The position numbers and the translations under genes are program-made. The notes below the pieces were generated by a model. The model saw only the letters and a program-made list of their open reading frames with translations, was not told the DNA's origin and searched no databases. From an uncultured Oscillospiraceae bacterium (GTDB lineage Bacteria > Bacillota > Clostridia > Oscillospirales > Acutalibacteraceae), in NCBI GenBank assembly GCA_905200265.1, contig CAJKJS010000113.1, positions 1 through 5,576 on the forward strand: a stretch of 5,576 bases of DNA, written 5' to 3'. Below, piece by piece: positions 1 through 5,576 of this stretch; positions within the stretch are counted from its first letter, which is position 1; each line of letters starts with the position of its first letter.

Positions 1-15
1 CATTTTACAGAAAAG

Positions 16-47
16 AAGTCTCAGAGGCTTTTTGGAAAGCGTCTCTG
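16..47 (+). promoter_or_regulatory. Overlapping leader hairpins upstream of EF-G-like gene
   Basis: Two mutually exclusive hairpins can be drawn here. The first pairs AAGTCT (16-21) with AGGCTT (25-30) around a CAG loop, with one G-T wobble, and runs into a five-T stretch (29-33), so it resembles a weak terminator. The second pairs CAGAGGCTTT (22-31) with AAAGC (36-40) and CTCTG (43-47), with a TTGG loop and a two-base bulge (41-42). Seen in sequence: the pairings. Inferred: this may be the terminator of an upstream gene outside the window, or a leader structure of the EF-G-like gene. No convincing promoter is visible in 1-90. Confidence 0.3.
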
Positions 48-70
48 TGTGTGTTTGCATCCCGAACGGG

Positions 71-78
71 AAGGGGAG
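71..78 (+). promoter_or_regulatory. Ribosome binding site of EF-G-like gene
   Basis: AAGGGGAG lies 12 bases before the ATG at 91, a slightly long but usable spacing, and decides the start in favour of 91 over the in-frame GTG at 49 and TTG at 55, which have no comparable site. A small inverted repeat CCCG-AA-CGGG (61-70) sits directly 5' of it. Confidence 0.6.
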
Positions 79-90
79 TTCGTTAAGGTT

Positions 91-2163
91 ATGAAACAGT
101 TTAAGGCAAATCACATCGTCAACCTGGCCGTTGCCGGCCACAGTGGGGCCGGCAAAACATCGCTGGCAGAAGCCATGCTGTATTTGGCCGGCGCATCCGA
201 CCGTCGCGGCAAAGTAGGCGACGGCAATACCGTGTGCGATTTTGATCCGGAAGAAATCCGCCGCAAGGCCAGTGTAAGCAGCGCCGTGGCGCCGTTTGAA
301 TGGAAGAATACCAAAATCAACCTGCTCGATGCTCCCGGTCTGTTCGATTTTGAAGGCAGCCTGTGGGAAGCGGCCCGGGCCGCCGATACCATGCTGATCA
401 CCGTTTCCGGTAAATCCGGGGTGGAAGTTGGCACGGAAAAAGCCTTTGCCGCTGCGCAGAAACGCGGCCTTTCGAAGATTTTCTTCGTCAATGGCCTGTG
501 TGATGAAAGCGCCCGTTTTTACCGCGTATTTGAAGATTTGAAATCGGTTTTTGGCCCGGCGGTATGCCCGGTGGTGGTACCGTATATTGTAGACGGCCAA
601 GCGGATATTTACATCAATATCCTCGAATACAAAGCCTATGACTACAGCGGCGGCAAGCCGGTGGAAGTGCCCATGCCGGACCTTGGCGATCGTTTGGAAG
701 GGCTGCGCACGGCTATTTATGAAGCCGTAGCTGAAACCAGTGATGAAATGTTCGAAAAGTATTTCTCCGGTGAAGAATTCACCCCCGAAGAAGTCATTGT
801 GGGCGTGAGCCACGGCGTGAAGAGCGGTTCCATTATTCCCGTGTTCTGCGGCGACGCTATGCTGATGCGCGGTATGGAACAGTTTATGAACGGTCTGGTG
901 TGGCTGGCCCCCAAAGCCGATGAAAAAGCGGAAGAAATTGGCGTGGATGTCGACGGGGAACCGGTGGAACTGAAAGTCAATGAAGACGCAGCTACGGCGG
1001 CTATCGTGTTTAAGTCGGTAGCGGACCCGTTTATTGGAAGACTTTCGTATGTAAAAGTAATCAGCGGCAAAGTTTCTGCCGATCAGCCTTTGATGAACAT
1101 GCGCACCGGTGTGACGGAACGCATTGGCAAAACCGTGATGATGACCGGGAAAAAGCAAGCCGATGTGGATTATATTGGCGCCGGTGATATTGGTGCTATC
1201 CCGAAATTGACGAATACCCTTACGGGCGATACCCTGTGTGCGCCGGCCCGCAAAGTGGTGCTGGATGGGATTACCTATCCCAATGCAACGCTGGGCATGG
1301 CCATTGCCCCGAAGAAAAAGGGCGAAGAAGACAAAGTGGCCCAGGGCCTGTTCCGTTTGATTGAAGAAGACCCGGTGCTGCGCTATGAGAACAATACCGA
1401 GACCCATCAGATGGTGATTTACGGGTTGGGCGAACAGCATTTGGATGTAGTGGTTTCCAAACTGCGTACCAAATTCGGCGTAGAAGTTACGCTGGAAGAC
1501 CCGAAAGTGCCGTATCGTGAAACCATTCGCAAAACGGTTCAGGTACAGGGCCGCCATAAGAAACAAACCGGTGGCCATGGCCAGTTTGGCGACGTGTGGA
1601 TTGAATTTGGCCCCTGCGACAGCGAAGGGCTGGAATTTGGTGAACGCGTAGTAGGCGGCGCCGTACCGAAGGGCTTCTTCCCTGCGGTAGAAAAGGGGTT
1701 GCAGGAATGCATCCAGCACGGTCCGTTGGCCGGGTATCCGGTGGTAGGGCTGAAAGCTACACTGTATGATGGTTCGTATCACCCGGTGGATTCGTCGGAA
1801 ATGGCCTTTAAGATGGCGGCTACCCTGGCGTATAAAGCCGGTATGCCCCAGGCGAACCCCGTTTTGCTGGAACCCATTGGCTCGTTGCAGTGCACGGTGC
1901 CCGACACCAACATGGGCGACATCATGGGTGAAGTAAACAAGCGTCGCGGTCGTGTGTTGGGTATGGAACCCAACGGCGAAGGACAGCAGACCATTCAGGC
2001 TGAAGTGCCCATGGCTGAAATGCACGATTTTACCACGTATGTGCGTCAGGTGACCCAGGGCCGTGGCAGCTTTACGTTTGCCTTTGTACGCTATGAAGAA
2101 GCGCCCCCGATGATTGCGAAAAAAGTAATCGAAGAGGCAAAAGCCGCCGGACAGGTGGAATAA
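91..2163 (+). CDS. Elongation factor G-like GTPase (EF-G2 / fusA2-type paralogue)
   Basis: A 690-residue translation-factor GTPase of normal EF-G length with all five domains: G domain about 1-290, domain II 300-385, domain III 395-470 (GLGEQHLD 445-452), domain IV 471-592 (QTGGHGQFG 492-500, tip loop HPVDSSEMAF 564-573) and domain V 595-685 (MGEVNKRRGRV). The P-loop GHSGAGKTS (16-24) is intact, and the GHSGAGKT form is typical of the EF-G2-like branch rather than housekeeping FusA (AHIDAGKT). Other motifs depart from canonical EF-G: switch I has Ser61 at the usual Thr, G3 is DAPGLFDF (80-87) with Leu84 for the catalytic His, G4 is NGLCD (134-138) instead of NKxD, and G5 is CGDA (253-256) instead of CGSA. 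Domains III-V are well conserved, so ribosome binding is plausible; GTP turnover and true translocase activity are uncertain. It stands alone, with no rpsL, rpsG or tuf beside it, which also argues for a paralogue. Start chosen at ATG 91 from the ribosome binding site and family N-terminus. TetM-type ribosome protection is a less likely alternative. Confidence 0.93.
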   Translation: MKQFKANHIVNLAVAGHSGAGKTSLAEAMLYLAGASDRRGKVGDGNTVCDFDPEEIRRKASVSSAVAPFEWKNTKINLLDAPGLFDFEGSLWEAARAADTMLITVSGKSGVEVGTEKAFAAAQKRGLSKIFFVNGLCDESARFYRVFEDLKSVFGPAVCPVVVPYIVDGQADIYINILEYKAYDYSGGKPVEVPMPDLGDRLEGLRTAIYEAVAETSDEMFEKYFSGEEFTPEEVIVGVSHGVKSGSIIPVFCGDAMLMRGMEQFMNGLVWLAPKADEKAEEIGVDVDGEPVELKVNEDAATAAIVFKSVADPFIGRLSYVKVISGKVSADQPLMNMRTGVTERIGKTVMMTGKKQADVDYIGAGDIGAIPKLTNTLTGDTLCAPARKVVLDGITYPNATLGMAIAPKKKGEEDKVAQGLFRLIEEDPVLRYENNTETHQMVIYGLGEQHLDVVVSKLRTKFGVEVTLEDPKVPYRETIRKTVQVQGRHKKQTGGHGQFGDVWIEFGPCDSEGLEFGERVVGGAVPKGFFPAVEKGLQECIQHGPLAGYPVVGLKATLYDGSYHPVDSSEMAFKMAATLAYKAGMPQANPVLLEPIGSLQCTVPDTNMGDIMGEVNKRRGRVLGMEPNGEGQQTIQAEVPMAEMHDFTTYVRQVTQGRGSFTFAFVRYEEAPPMIAKKVIEEAKAAGQVE

Positions 2164-2174
2164 AAAGAAGTAGA

Positions 2175-2204
2175 GGGGGTGCCCGAAGGGGCGCCCCCAT
2201 TTTC
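2175..2204 (+). terminator. Intrinsic terminator after EF-G-like gene
   Basis: A ten-base-pair GC-rich stem pairs GGGGGTGCCC (2175-2184) with GGGCGCCCCC (2189-2198), with one T-G wobble and a GAAG tetraloop. It is followed by a short ATTTTC tail. It starts 11 bases after the TAA stop. The T-run is short, but the stem is very strong. Confidence 0.8.
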
Positions 2205-2213
2205 ATGGCATCA

Positions 2214-2222
2214 TGGTATAAT
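2214..2222 (+). promoter_or_regulatory. Extended -10 promoter for M20 peptidase gene
   Basis: TGGTATAAT combines a perfect TATAAT (2217-2222) with the TGn extension. The -35 position at 17-base spacing (2194-2199) falls in the terminator's C-tract and has no TTGACA likeness, which extended -10 promoters tolerate. Transcription would begin near 2229, about 30 bases before the peptidase ATG. Confidence 0.65.
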
Positions 2223-2259
2223 AGAAAAAAGACCCAGAACAAGCGGAGGAAAGAAATCC

Positions 2260-3393
2260 ATGAAACTTTACACGGAACAGACGGCCCAGTGGTTGCGGTC
2301 CCATGAAGAAGAAACGAAAGACCTTTTGCGGCAGTTATGCCGCATTCCGGCGCCTTCTCACAAGGAAGAAAAGCGGGCGGCGTTTTGTCGGGACTGGCTC
2401 CTAGCCAATGGCGCCAAAACGGTTTGGACTGACGAAGCGCTAAATGTCATATGCCCGTACGGGGAGAATGACCAAGGCGCCTGGCGCATTTTTATGGCTC
2501 ATACCGACACGGTGTTCCCCGATACCGAACCCATGCCCATGCGGGAAGAAAATGGGATCTTGTATGCCCCGGGCAGTGGAGATGACACAGCCAATGTGGC
2601 CGTACTGCTTATGATGGCCAAGTACTGTTTTGAAGAAAAACCGGCGCTCTCTGATCCCTTGCTTTTTGTATGTAACAGCTGTGAGGAAGGTCTCGGTAAT
2701 TTAAAGGGAAGCCGCGCTATTTGCCAGGTGTATGGGGCGCATACAAAAGAAATGGTTTCGCTGGATGGCACTTTGGGCTGGGCCGTCAATCATGCGGTGG
2801 GTTCCCGCCGGTATCAGGTACAGGTAAAGACAGAGGGCGGCCACTCCTTTGGTTCGTTTGGCAACCGCAATGCCATTCATGTGCTCAGTGAGATGGTTGT
2901 CAGACTGTACGGCATGAAAGTGCCGGAGAAGGCCAAAACTACATATAATGTGGGAACTATAGCGGGGGGAACCTCCGTGAATACCATTGCCCAGAAAGCA
3001 ACGATGCTGTTTGAATACCGGTCGGAAGATCGCGAGTGCCTCCAAATCATGGAACAGCAATTCCGGGCAATTGTCGAAGAAATCCGTCCGCTGTGTCAAT
3101 CGCTTTCGGTCGAACTACTGGGAGAACGCCCTTGTGATGGGGATGTGGACTGGAAAAAGCATGAAGAATTGGAACAGCGCTGCCGTCAGGCGTATAAAGC
3201 CGTGACTGGACAGGCGCTGACCCTATCTCCGGGTTCCACCGATTGCAACACATTTTTAAATGCCGGTATTCCCTGTTTTTGTACGGGATGCGTCAGCGGC
3301 GAAGGCGCACATACCCGGGAAGAATGGGTGGAACTGGATAGCTTACAAACAGGGCTGCAGTTAGCGGCCCGGCTAATATTGACGGAAGACTGA
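2260..3393 (+). CDS. M20-family zinc metallopeptidase (M20/M25/M40 hydrolase)
   Basis: A 377-residue cytoplasmic metallohydrolase that probably cleaves small peptides or acylated amino acids; the substrate cannot be read from the sequence. The two-metal centre of the M20 family is traceable: AHTDT with His81 and Asp83, SGDD with Asp108 as bridging ligand, CEEG with Glu142 (catalytic base) and Glu143 (ligand), LDGT with Asp169, and GAHTREEW with His351. The dimerisation (lid) domain lies at about 180-290 and carries EGGHSFG (192-198, His195) and a GTIAGGTSVNTIA stretch. No signal peptide or membrane segment is seen. The usual DDKxG after the bridging Asp reads DDTAN here. The ATG at 2260 follows GGAGG (2245-2249) by ten bases. 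The longer reading from GTG 2179 runs through the terminator and promoter and is rejected. It is transcribed from its own promoter; no clear terminator follows. PepT or DapE/ArgE-like functions are alternatives within the family. Confidence 0.9.
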   Translation: MKLYTEQTAQWLRSHEEETKDLLRQLCRIPAPSHKEEKRAAFCRDWLLANGAKTVWTDEALNVICPYGENDQGAWRIFMAHTDTVFPDTEPMPMREENGILYAPGSGDDTANVAVLLMMAKYCFEEKPALSDPLLFVCNSCEEGLGNLKGSRAICQVYGAHTKEMVSLDGTLGWAVNHAVGSRRYQVQVKTEGGHSFGSFGNRNAIHVLSEMVVRLYGMKVPEKAKTTYNVGTIAGGTSVNTIAQKATMLFEYRSEDRECLQIMEQQFRAIVEEIRPLCQSLSVELLGERPCDGDVDWKKHEELEQRCRQAYKAVTGQALTLSPGSTDCNTFLNAGIPCFCTGCVSGEGAHTREEWVELDSLQTGLQLAARLILTED

Positions 3394-3441
3394 AAACCAA
3401 TCTTGATGCCCCATGGATAGGCTCAAAGCCGGGATATACTC

Positions 3442-3470
3442 TTGAAAATCCTTCGTATTTGTTGTACTAT
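3442..3470 (+). promoter_or_regulatory. Sigma70-type promoter for queT
   Basis: TTGAAA (3442-3447) and TACTAT (3465-3470) are separated by exactly 17 bases. The expected start of transcription is near 3477, about 20 bases before the preQ1 aptamer, as expected for a riboswitch-led transcript. Confidence 0.72.
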
Positions 3471-3495
3471 GTCTGATGCGTGCCATGCCGCATGC

Positions 3496-3536
3496 GGTCA
3501 GTCGCAACATCCTGACCTAAAAGAAAACTACGGAGG
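3496..3536 (+). promoter_or_regulatory. preQ1-I riboswitch upstream of queT
   Basis: The aptamer has a six-pair P1 stem, GGTCAG (3496-3501) with CTGACC (3512-3517), enclosing a ten-base loop TCGCAACATC (3502-3511), then an A-rich tail TAAAAGAAAACTACGG (3518-3533). This is the layout of preQ1 class I: small stem, loop ending in the C that contacts the ligand (C3511), and an A-rich tail that folds back as an H-type pseudoknot. The loop length and its TCGCA start match what I recall of the Thermoanaerobacter tengcongensis aptamer. Likely P2 contacts are C3503 and C3505 with G3533 and G3532, the first two bases of the GGAGG Shine-Dalgarno (3532-3536). Ligand binding should therefore block translation. 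No terminator stem or T-run fits between aptamer and ATG, so translational control is the better model. The QueT gene downstream supports the ligand assignment. Confidence 0.88.
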
Positions 3537-3546
3537 AATGTAAATC

Positions 3547-4101
3547 ATGAGTGTAACTGAAAGACAGAAAAGCGCGAACCGTGTGCAGTTTCTGGCTATG
3601 GCGGCGGTCATCGCGGCCATGTATGCCGTGCTGACGTATGTAGCCGGACTGCTGAATTTGGCGTATGGAGCCGTACAGTTCCGGTTTTCCGAAGCACTGA
3701 CGGTGCTGCCGGTCTTTTCCGGTGCGGCCGTACCGGGGCTGACACTGGGGTGTTTCCTGGCAAACCTTGGCAGCCCGCTAGGTGTGGTGGACTGGGTATT
3801 TGGTACGGTAGCCACTTTGCTGGCCACACTGCTGACCCGCTCCGTGCGGAATGTGCGGGTAAAAGGCGTGCCGGTTTTGGCACCGTTGCCGCCGGTACTG
3901 TGCAATGCGGTGATCGTAGGGTACGAGATTTCGTGCCTGAGTGAAGCGGGCGCGTTTAGCTTTACAAACTTTTCTTTTGCGGCTTTTTGGCCGTCGGCCC
4001 TTTCTGTGGGTATCGGCGAACTGGTCGTGTGCTATGTGCTGGGACTTCCGCTTATGTGGTTACTGGAAAAAACGGGAGCATCCCGCAAAATTTTTGCCTG
4101 A
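3547..4101 (+). CDS. queT: QueT family queuosine-precursor ECF transporter S component
   Basis: A 184-residue integral membrane protein that binds a queuosine precursor (preQ1 or a related base) for uptake by an energy-coupling-factor transporter; the shared EcfA/EcfA'/EcfT module is not in this window. Hydrophobic segments lie at about 13-36, 50-74, 79-97, 107-128 and 142-172, the last long enough for more than one helix. Helix 1 carries A19-x3-A23-x3-A27, the small-residue motif by which group II S components contact EcfT. The stretch RFSEALTVLPVFSGAAVPGL (46-65) and the following GCFLANLGSPLG and DWVFGT (82-87) are typical of the QueT family. Start ATG at 3547 with GGAGG (3532-3536) ten bases upstream. 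The preQ1-I riboswitch just upstream gives independent support for the substrate. A K+ channel gene follows 47 bases later with no terminator between. Confidence 0.92.
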   Translation: MSVTERQKSANRVQFLAMAAVIAAMYAVLTYVAGLLNLAYGAVQFRFSEALTVLPVFSGAAVPGLTLGCFLANLGSPLGVVDWVFGTVATLLATLLTRSVRNVRVKGVPVLAPLPPVLCNAVIVGYEISCLSEAGAFSFTNFSFAAFWPSALSVGIGELVVCYVLGLPLMWLLEKTGASRKIFA

Positions 4102-4148
4102 CGGATTAGAGGCCGGCAGGGGGAAATGAGAGAAAGAAGGAGATTCTT

Positions 4149-5555
4149 TTGACGGGTTGGGCAAAGGGAAGACAGGAATCGCGTATGCTAGGTGGGCTTT
4201 TGAAAAAGAAAAAGCATGTCACGCCGGTGCGCCTGATCGTGGCCAGTTTTTTGGTCATTATTTTGGCGGGAACCGTGCTGCTGTGGTTGCCGATTTCCAC
4301 CTGGAATGCCTCCTTTACGCCGATATGGGACGCCCTTTTCACGGCGACTTCGGCTACTTGTGTAACGGGGCTGGGCGTTTATGATACGTATACCCACTTT
4401 AACTATTTTGGCCAGGGCGTCATTCTAATGCTGATTCAGGTAGGCGGGCTGGGATTTGCCACCATGGCAACCGGTTTTTCTGTACTATTGCGCCGAAAGT
4501 TGGGACTACGGGAACTGTTATTGGCCAGTGAAAGTGCCAGTGGCGACAGCCTGGATATTGCCAAACTTTTGCGTGTGGTACTGAGTTTTACGTTTGCCTG
4601 TGAGATGGCAGGATTCTTTTTGCTGCTCATTCGTTTTTACCCCATTTATGGGGCGCTAGGCATTTGGATCTCTTTGTTTTTAAGTGTATCGGCTTTTTGT
4701 AATGCAGGCTTTGACATTCTGGGCGTGAGTAATCCAGGGGCCAGCCTGGTTGACTATGCCGGGGATCCTTTGGTTTGCCTGACGCTAGCGGCTTTAATCA
4801 TCATTGGCGGGATTGGCTTTGTGGTGATTAGTGACGTGTACGTCAGCCGGCTGCGGCCATTTTTGCACCGGGAACACGGCGTGGCACTGAACTTCCATTC
4901 GGTGCTGTGTCTGTGGGGTACAGCAGTTTTGCTTTTGCTGGGTACGGTGCTATTCTTTATCTGTGAACATAACAATACCCTGGCGGGCATGAATTTCTGG
5001 GAGAGGCTGAACGTATCGTTTTTCCAGTCGGCTTCTGCTCGTACGGCGGGGTTTGCGTCTGTCAATATTGGACAGGAAAACAGCATTACAAAACTGTGCA
5101 CCATTTTGCTTATGCTGGTGGGGGCCTGCCCCGGGTCCACGGCTGGCGGCATTAAAATTACGGCGGCCGTGGTGATTATCAGTACCGTCGTCTGTGTATT
5201 GCGGGGACGGGACGAAACCATTTTCCACCGGCGGCATTTTTCCCATTTGGCTGTTTACCGTGCGTTTACGGTAGCAGTGGGTGCCTGTGTGCTGGTGTTC
5301 ACGGCAACTTGCGCCCTATTGGTGCTCAATGACCATGTCAGTGGGATAGATGCTCTGTTTGAAACCGTTTCGGCCTTCGCTACGGTAGGGCTTTCTGCCG
5401 TGGGGACTGCCAATCTTTCGATTGCCAGCCGCATGATTTTGTGCGTGCTGATGTTTGTGGGGCGTGTGGGACTTTTCTCGCTATTTATGGCGTTTGTCAA
5501 TCAGCCGCCCCGCAAGAATGTAATTTTACCCGAAGGAAAACTGATTATTGGCTGA
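4149..5555 (+). CDS. ktrB: KtrB/TrkH family potassium uptake channel subunit
   Basis: A 468-residue membrane protein forming the K+-translocating subunit of a Ktr/Trk system. All four pore repeats are visible with their selectivity-filter glycines: TCVTGLGV (Gly74), FCNAGFD (Gly187), ARTAGF (Gly301) and FATVGLS (Gly414). The intramembrane gating loop of the third repeat is seen as GACPGSTAGGIK (325-336). The protein enters the first pore repeat almost at once (helix about 26-48), without the two extra N-terminal helices of classic TrkH, and ends in the short ILPEGKLIIG tail, so KtrB is the better name. The chosen start is TTG 4149, six bases after AGGAG (4138-4142). ATG 4185, with weaker AGGA (4174-4177), would remove 12 residues and is a real alternative. 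The stop overlaps the start of a probable ktrA gene. The spacing suggests co-transcription with queT. Confidence 0.93.
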   Translation: MTGWAKGRQESRMLGGLLKKKKHVTPVRLIVASFLVIILAGTVLLWLPISTWNASFTPIWDALFTATSATCVTGLGVYDTYTHFNYFGQGVILMLIQVGGLGFATMATGFSVLLRRKLGLRELLLASESASGDSLDIAKLLRVVLSFTFACEMAGFFLLLIRFYPIYGALGIWISLFLSVSAFCNAGFDILGVSNPGASLVDYAGDPLVCLTLAALIIIGGIGFVVISDVYVSRLRPFLHREHGVALNFHSVLCLWGTAVLLLLGTVLFFICEHNNTLAGMNFWERLNVSFFQSASARTAGFASVNIGQENSITKLCTILLMLVGACPGSTAGGIKITAAVVIISTVVCVLRGRDETIFHRRHFSHLAVYRAFTVAVGACVLVFTATCALLVLNDHVSGIDALFETVSAFATVGLSAVGTANLSIASRMILCVLMFVGRVGLFSLFMAFVNQPPRKNVILPEGKLIIG

Positions 5556-5576
5556 TGGATAACCAGAAAAAGTGCA
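5555..5576 (+). CDS. Start of probable KtrA/TrkA K+ channel regulator (partial)
   Basis: An ATG at 5555 overlaps the ktrB stop by one base (TGATG) and opens a frame reading MDNQKKC before the window ends. Only seven residues are visible, so the protein itself cannot be identified. In KtrB operons the next gene is commonly the cytoplasmic RCK-domain regulator KtrA/TrkA, and the stop-start overlap implies translational coupling. No well-spaced Shine-Dalgarno is present; GAAGGA (5532-5537) is too far away. Confidence 0.45.

Noticed and set aside
49..90. GTG at 49 as start of the EF-G-like protein
   Set aside because: The extra 14 residues lack family likeness, no Shine-Dalgarno precedes them, and a purine-rich site sits inside the extension ahead of ATG 91.
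2179..2259. GTG at 2179 as start of the M20 peptidase
   Set aside because: It would begin inside the terminator stem and run through the TATAAT promoter; GGAGG points to ATG 2260, where family similarity begins.
2499..3253. Antisense and alternative-frame open frames inside the peptidase gene and similar ones elsewhere
   Set aside because: They overlap well-supported genes, have no ribosome binding sites or recognisable domains, and show low-complexity Ser/Arg/Pro-rich composition typical of shadow frames.
3420..3430. GGCT-CAA-AGCC hairpin as the peptidase terminator
   Set aside because: Four base pairs only, followed by GGGATATAC rather than a T-run; not a credible terminator.
3435..3440. 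TATACT as a second -10 box upstream of queT
   Set aside because: No -35-like hexamer lies at 16-18 bases; the TTGAAA-17-TACTAT pair downstream is much better.
4097..4120. Hairpin at the end of queT as a terminator
   Set aside because: CCTG/CAGG and CGG/CCG pair only around a mismatch with an eight-base loop, and no T-run follows (GGGGAAATGAG).

Overview
The window looks like chromosomal DNA from an anaerobic Firmicute. A Negativicutes genus such as Megasphaera, Dialister or Acidaminococcus would fit, but this is inferred from moderate GC, gene styles and regulatory signals, not shown by a marker gene. All genes lie on the + strand and are tightly packed. No mobile element, CRISPR array, rRNA or tRNA gene is visible.

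Layout: (1) positions 1-90 are a short leader with overlapping hairpins. (2) 91-2163 encodes a complete five-domain EF-G-like GTPase of the divergent EF-G2 paralogue type, with several altered GTPase motifs, closed by a strong hairpin terminator (2175-2204). (3) An extended -10 promoter directly behind that terminator serves an M20-family metallopeptidase gene (2260-3393). (4) The gap 3394-3546 holds a sigma70-type promoter (TTGAAA-17-TACTAT) and a preQ1-I riboswitch aptamer whose tail runs into the Shine-Dalgarno of the next gene. (5) 3547-4101 is queT, the substrate-binding membrane subunit of an ECF transporter for queuosine precursors. (6) 4149-5555 is a KtrB/TrkH-type K+ channel subunit, and a start codon overlapping its stop (5555) begins what is probably the KtrA/TrkA regulator, cut by the window end.

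Functionally there are three units: a translation-factor paralogue, a peptidase, and a queT-ktrB(-ktrA) stretch without a visible internal terminator. The riboswitch and queT form a feedback loop: when preQ1 is plentiful, the RNA should fold, hide the ribosome binding site and reduce uptake of the precursor. The K+ genes probably share the transcript but have their own ribosome binding site. The preQ1 switch with queT is a known kind of system. The least ordinary element is the EF-G paralogue with non-canonical G3, G4 and G5 motifs.
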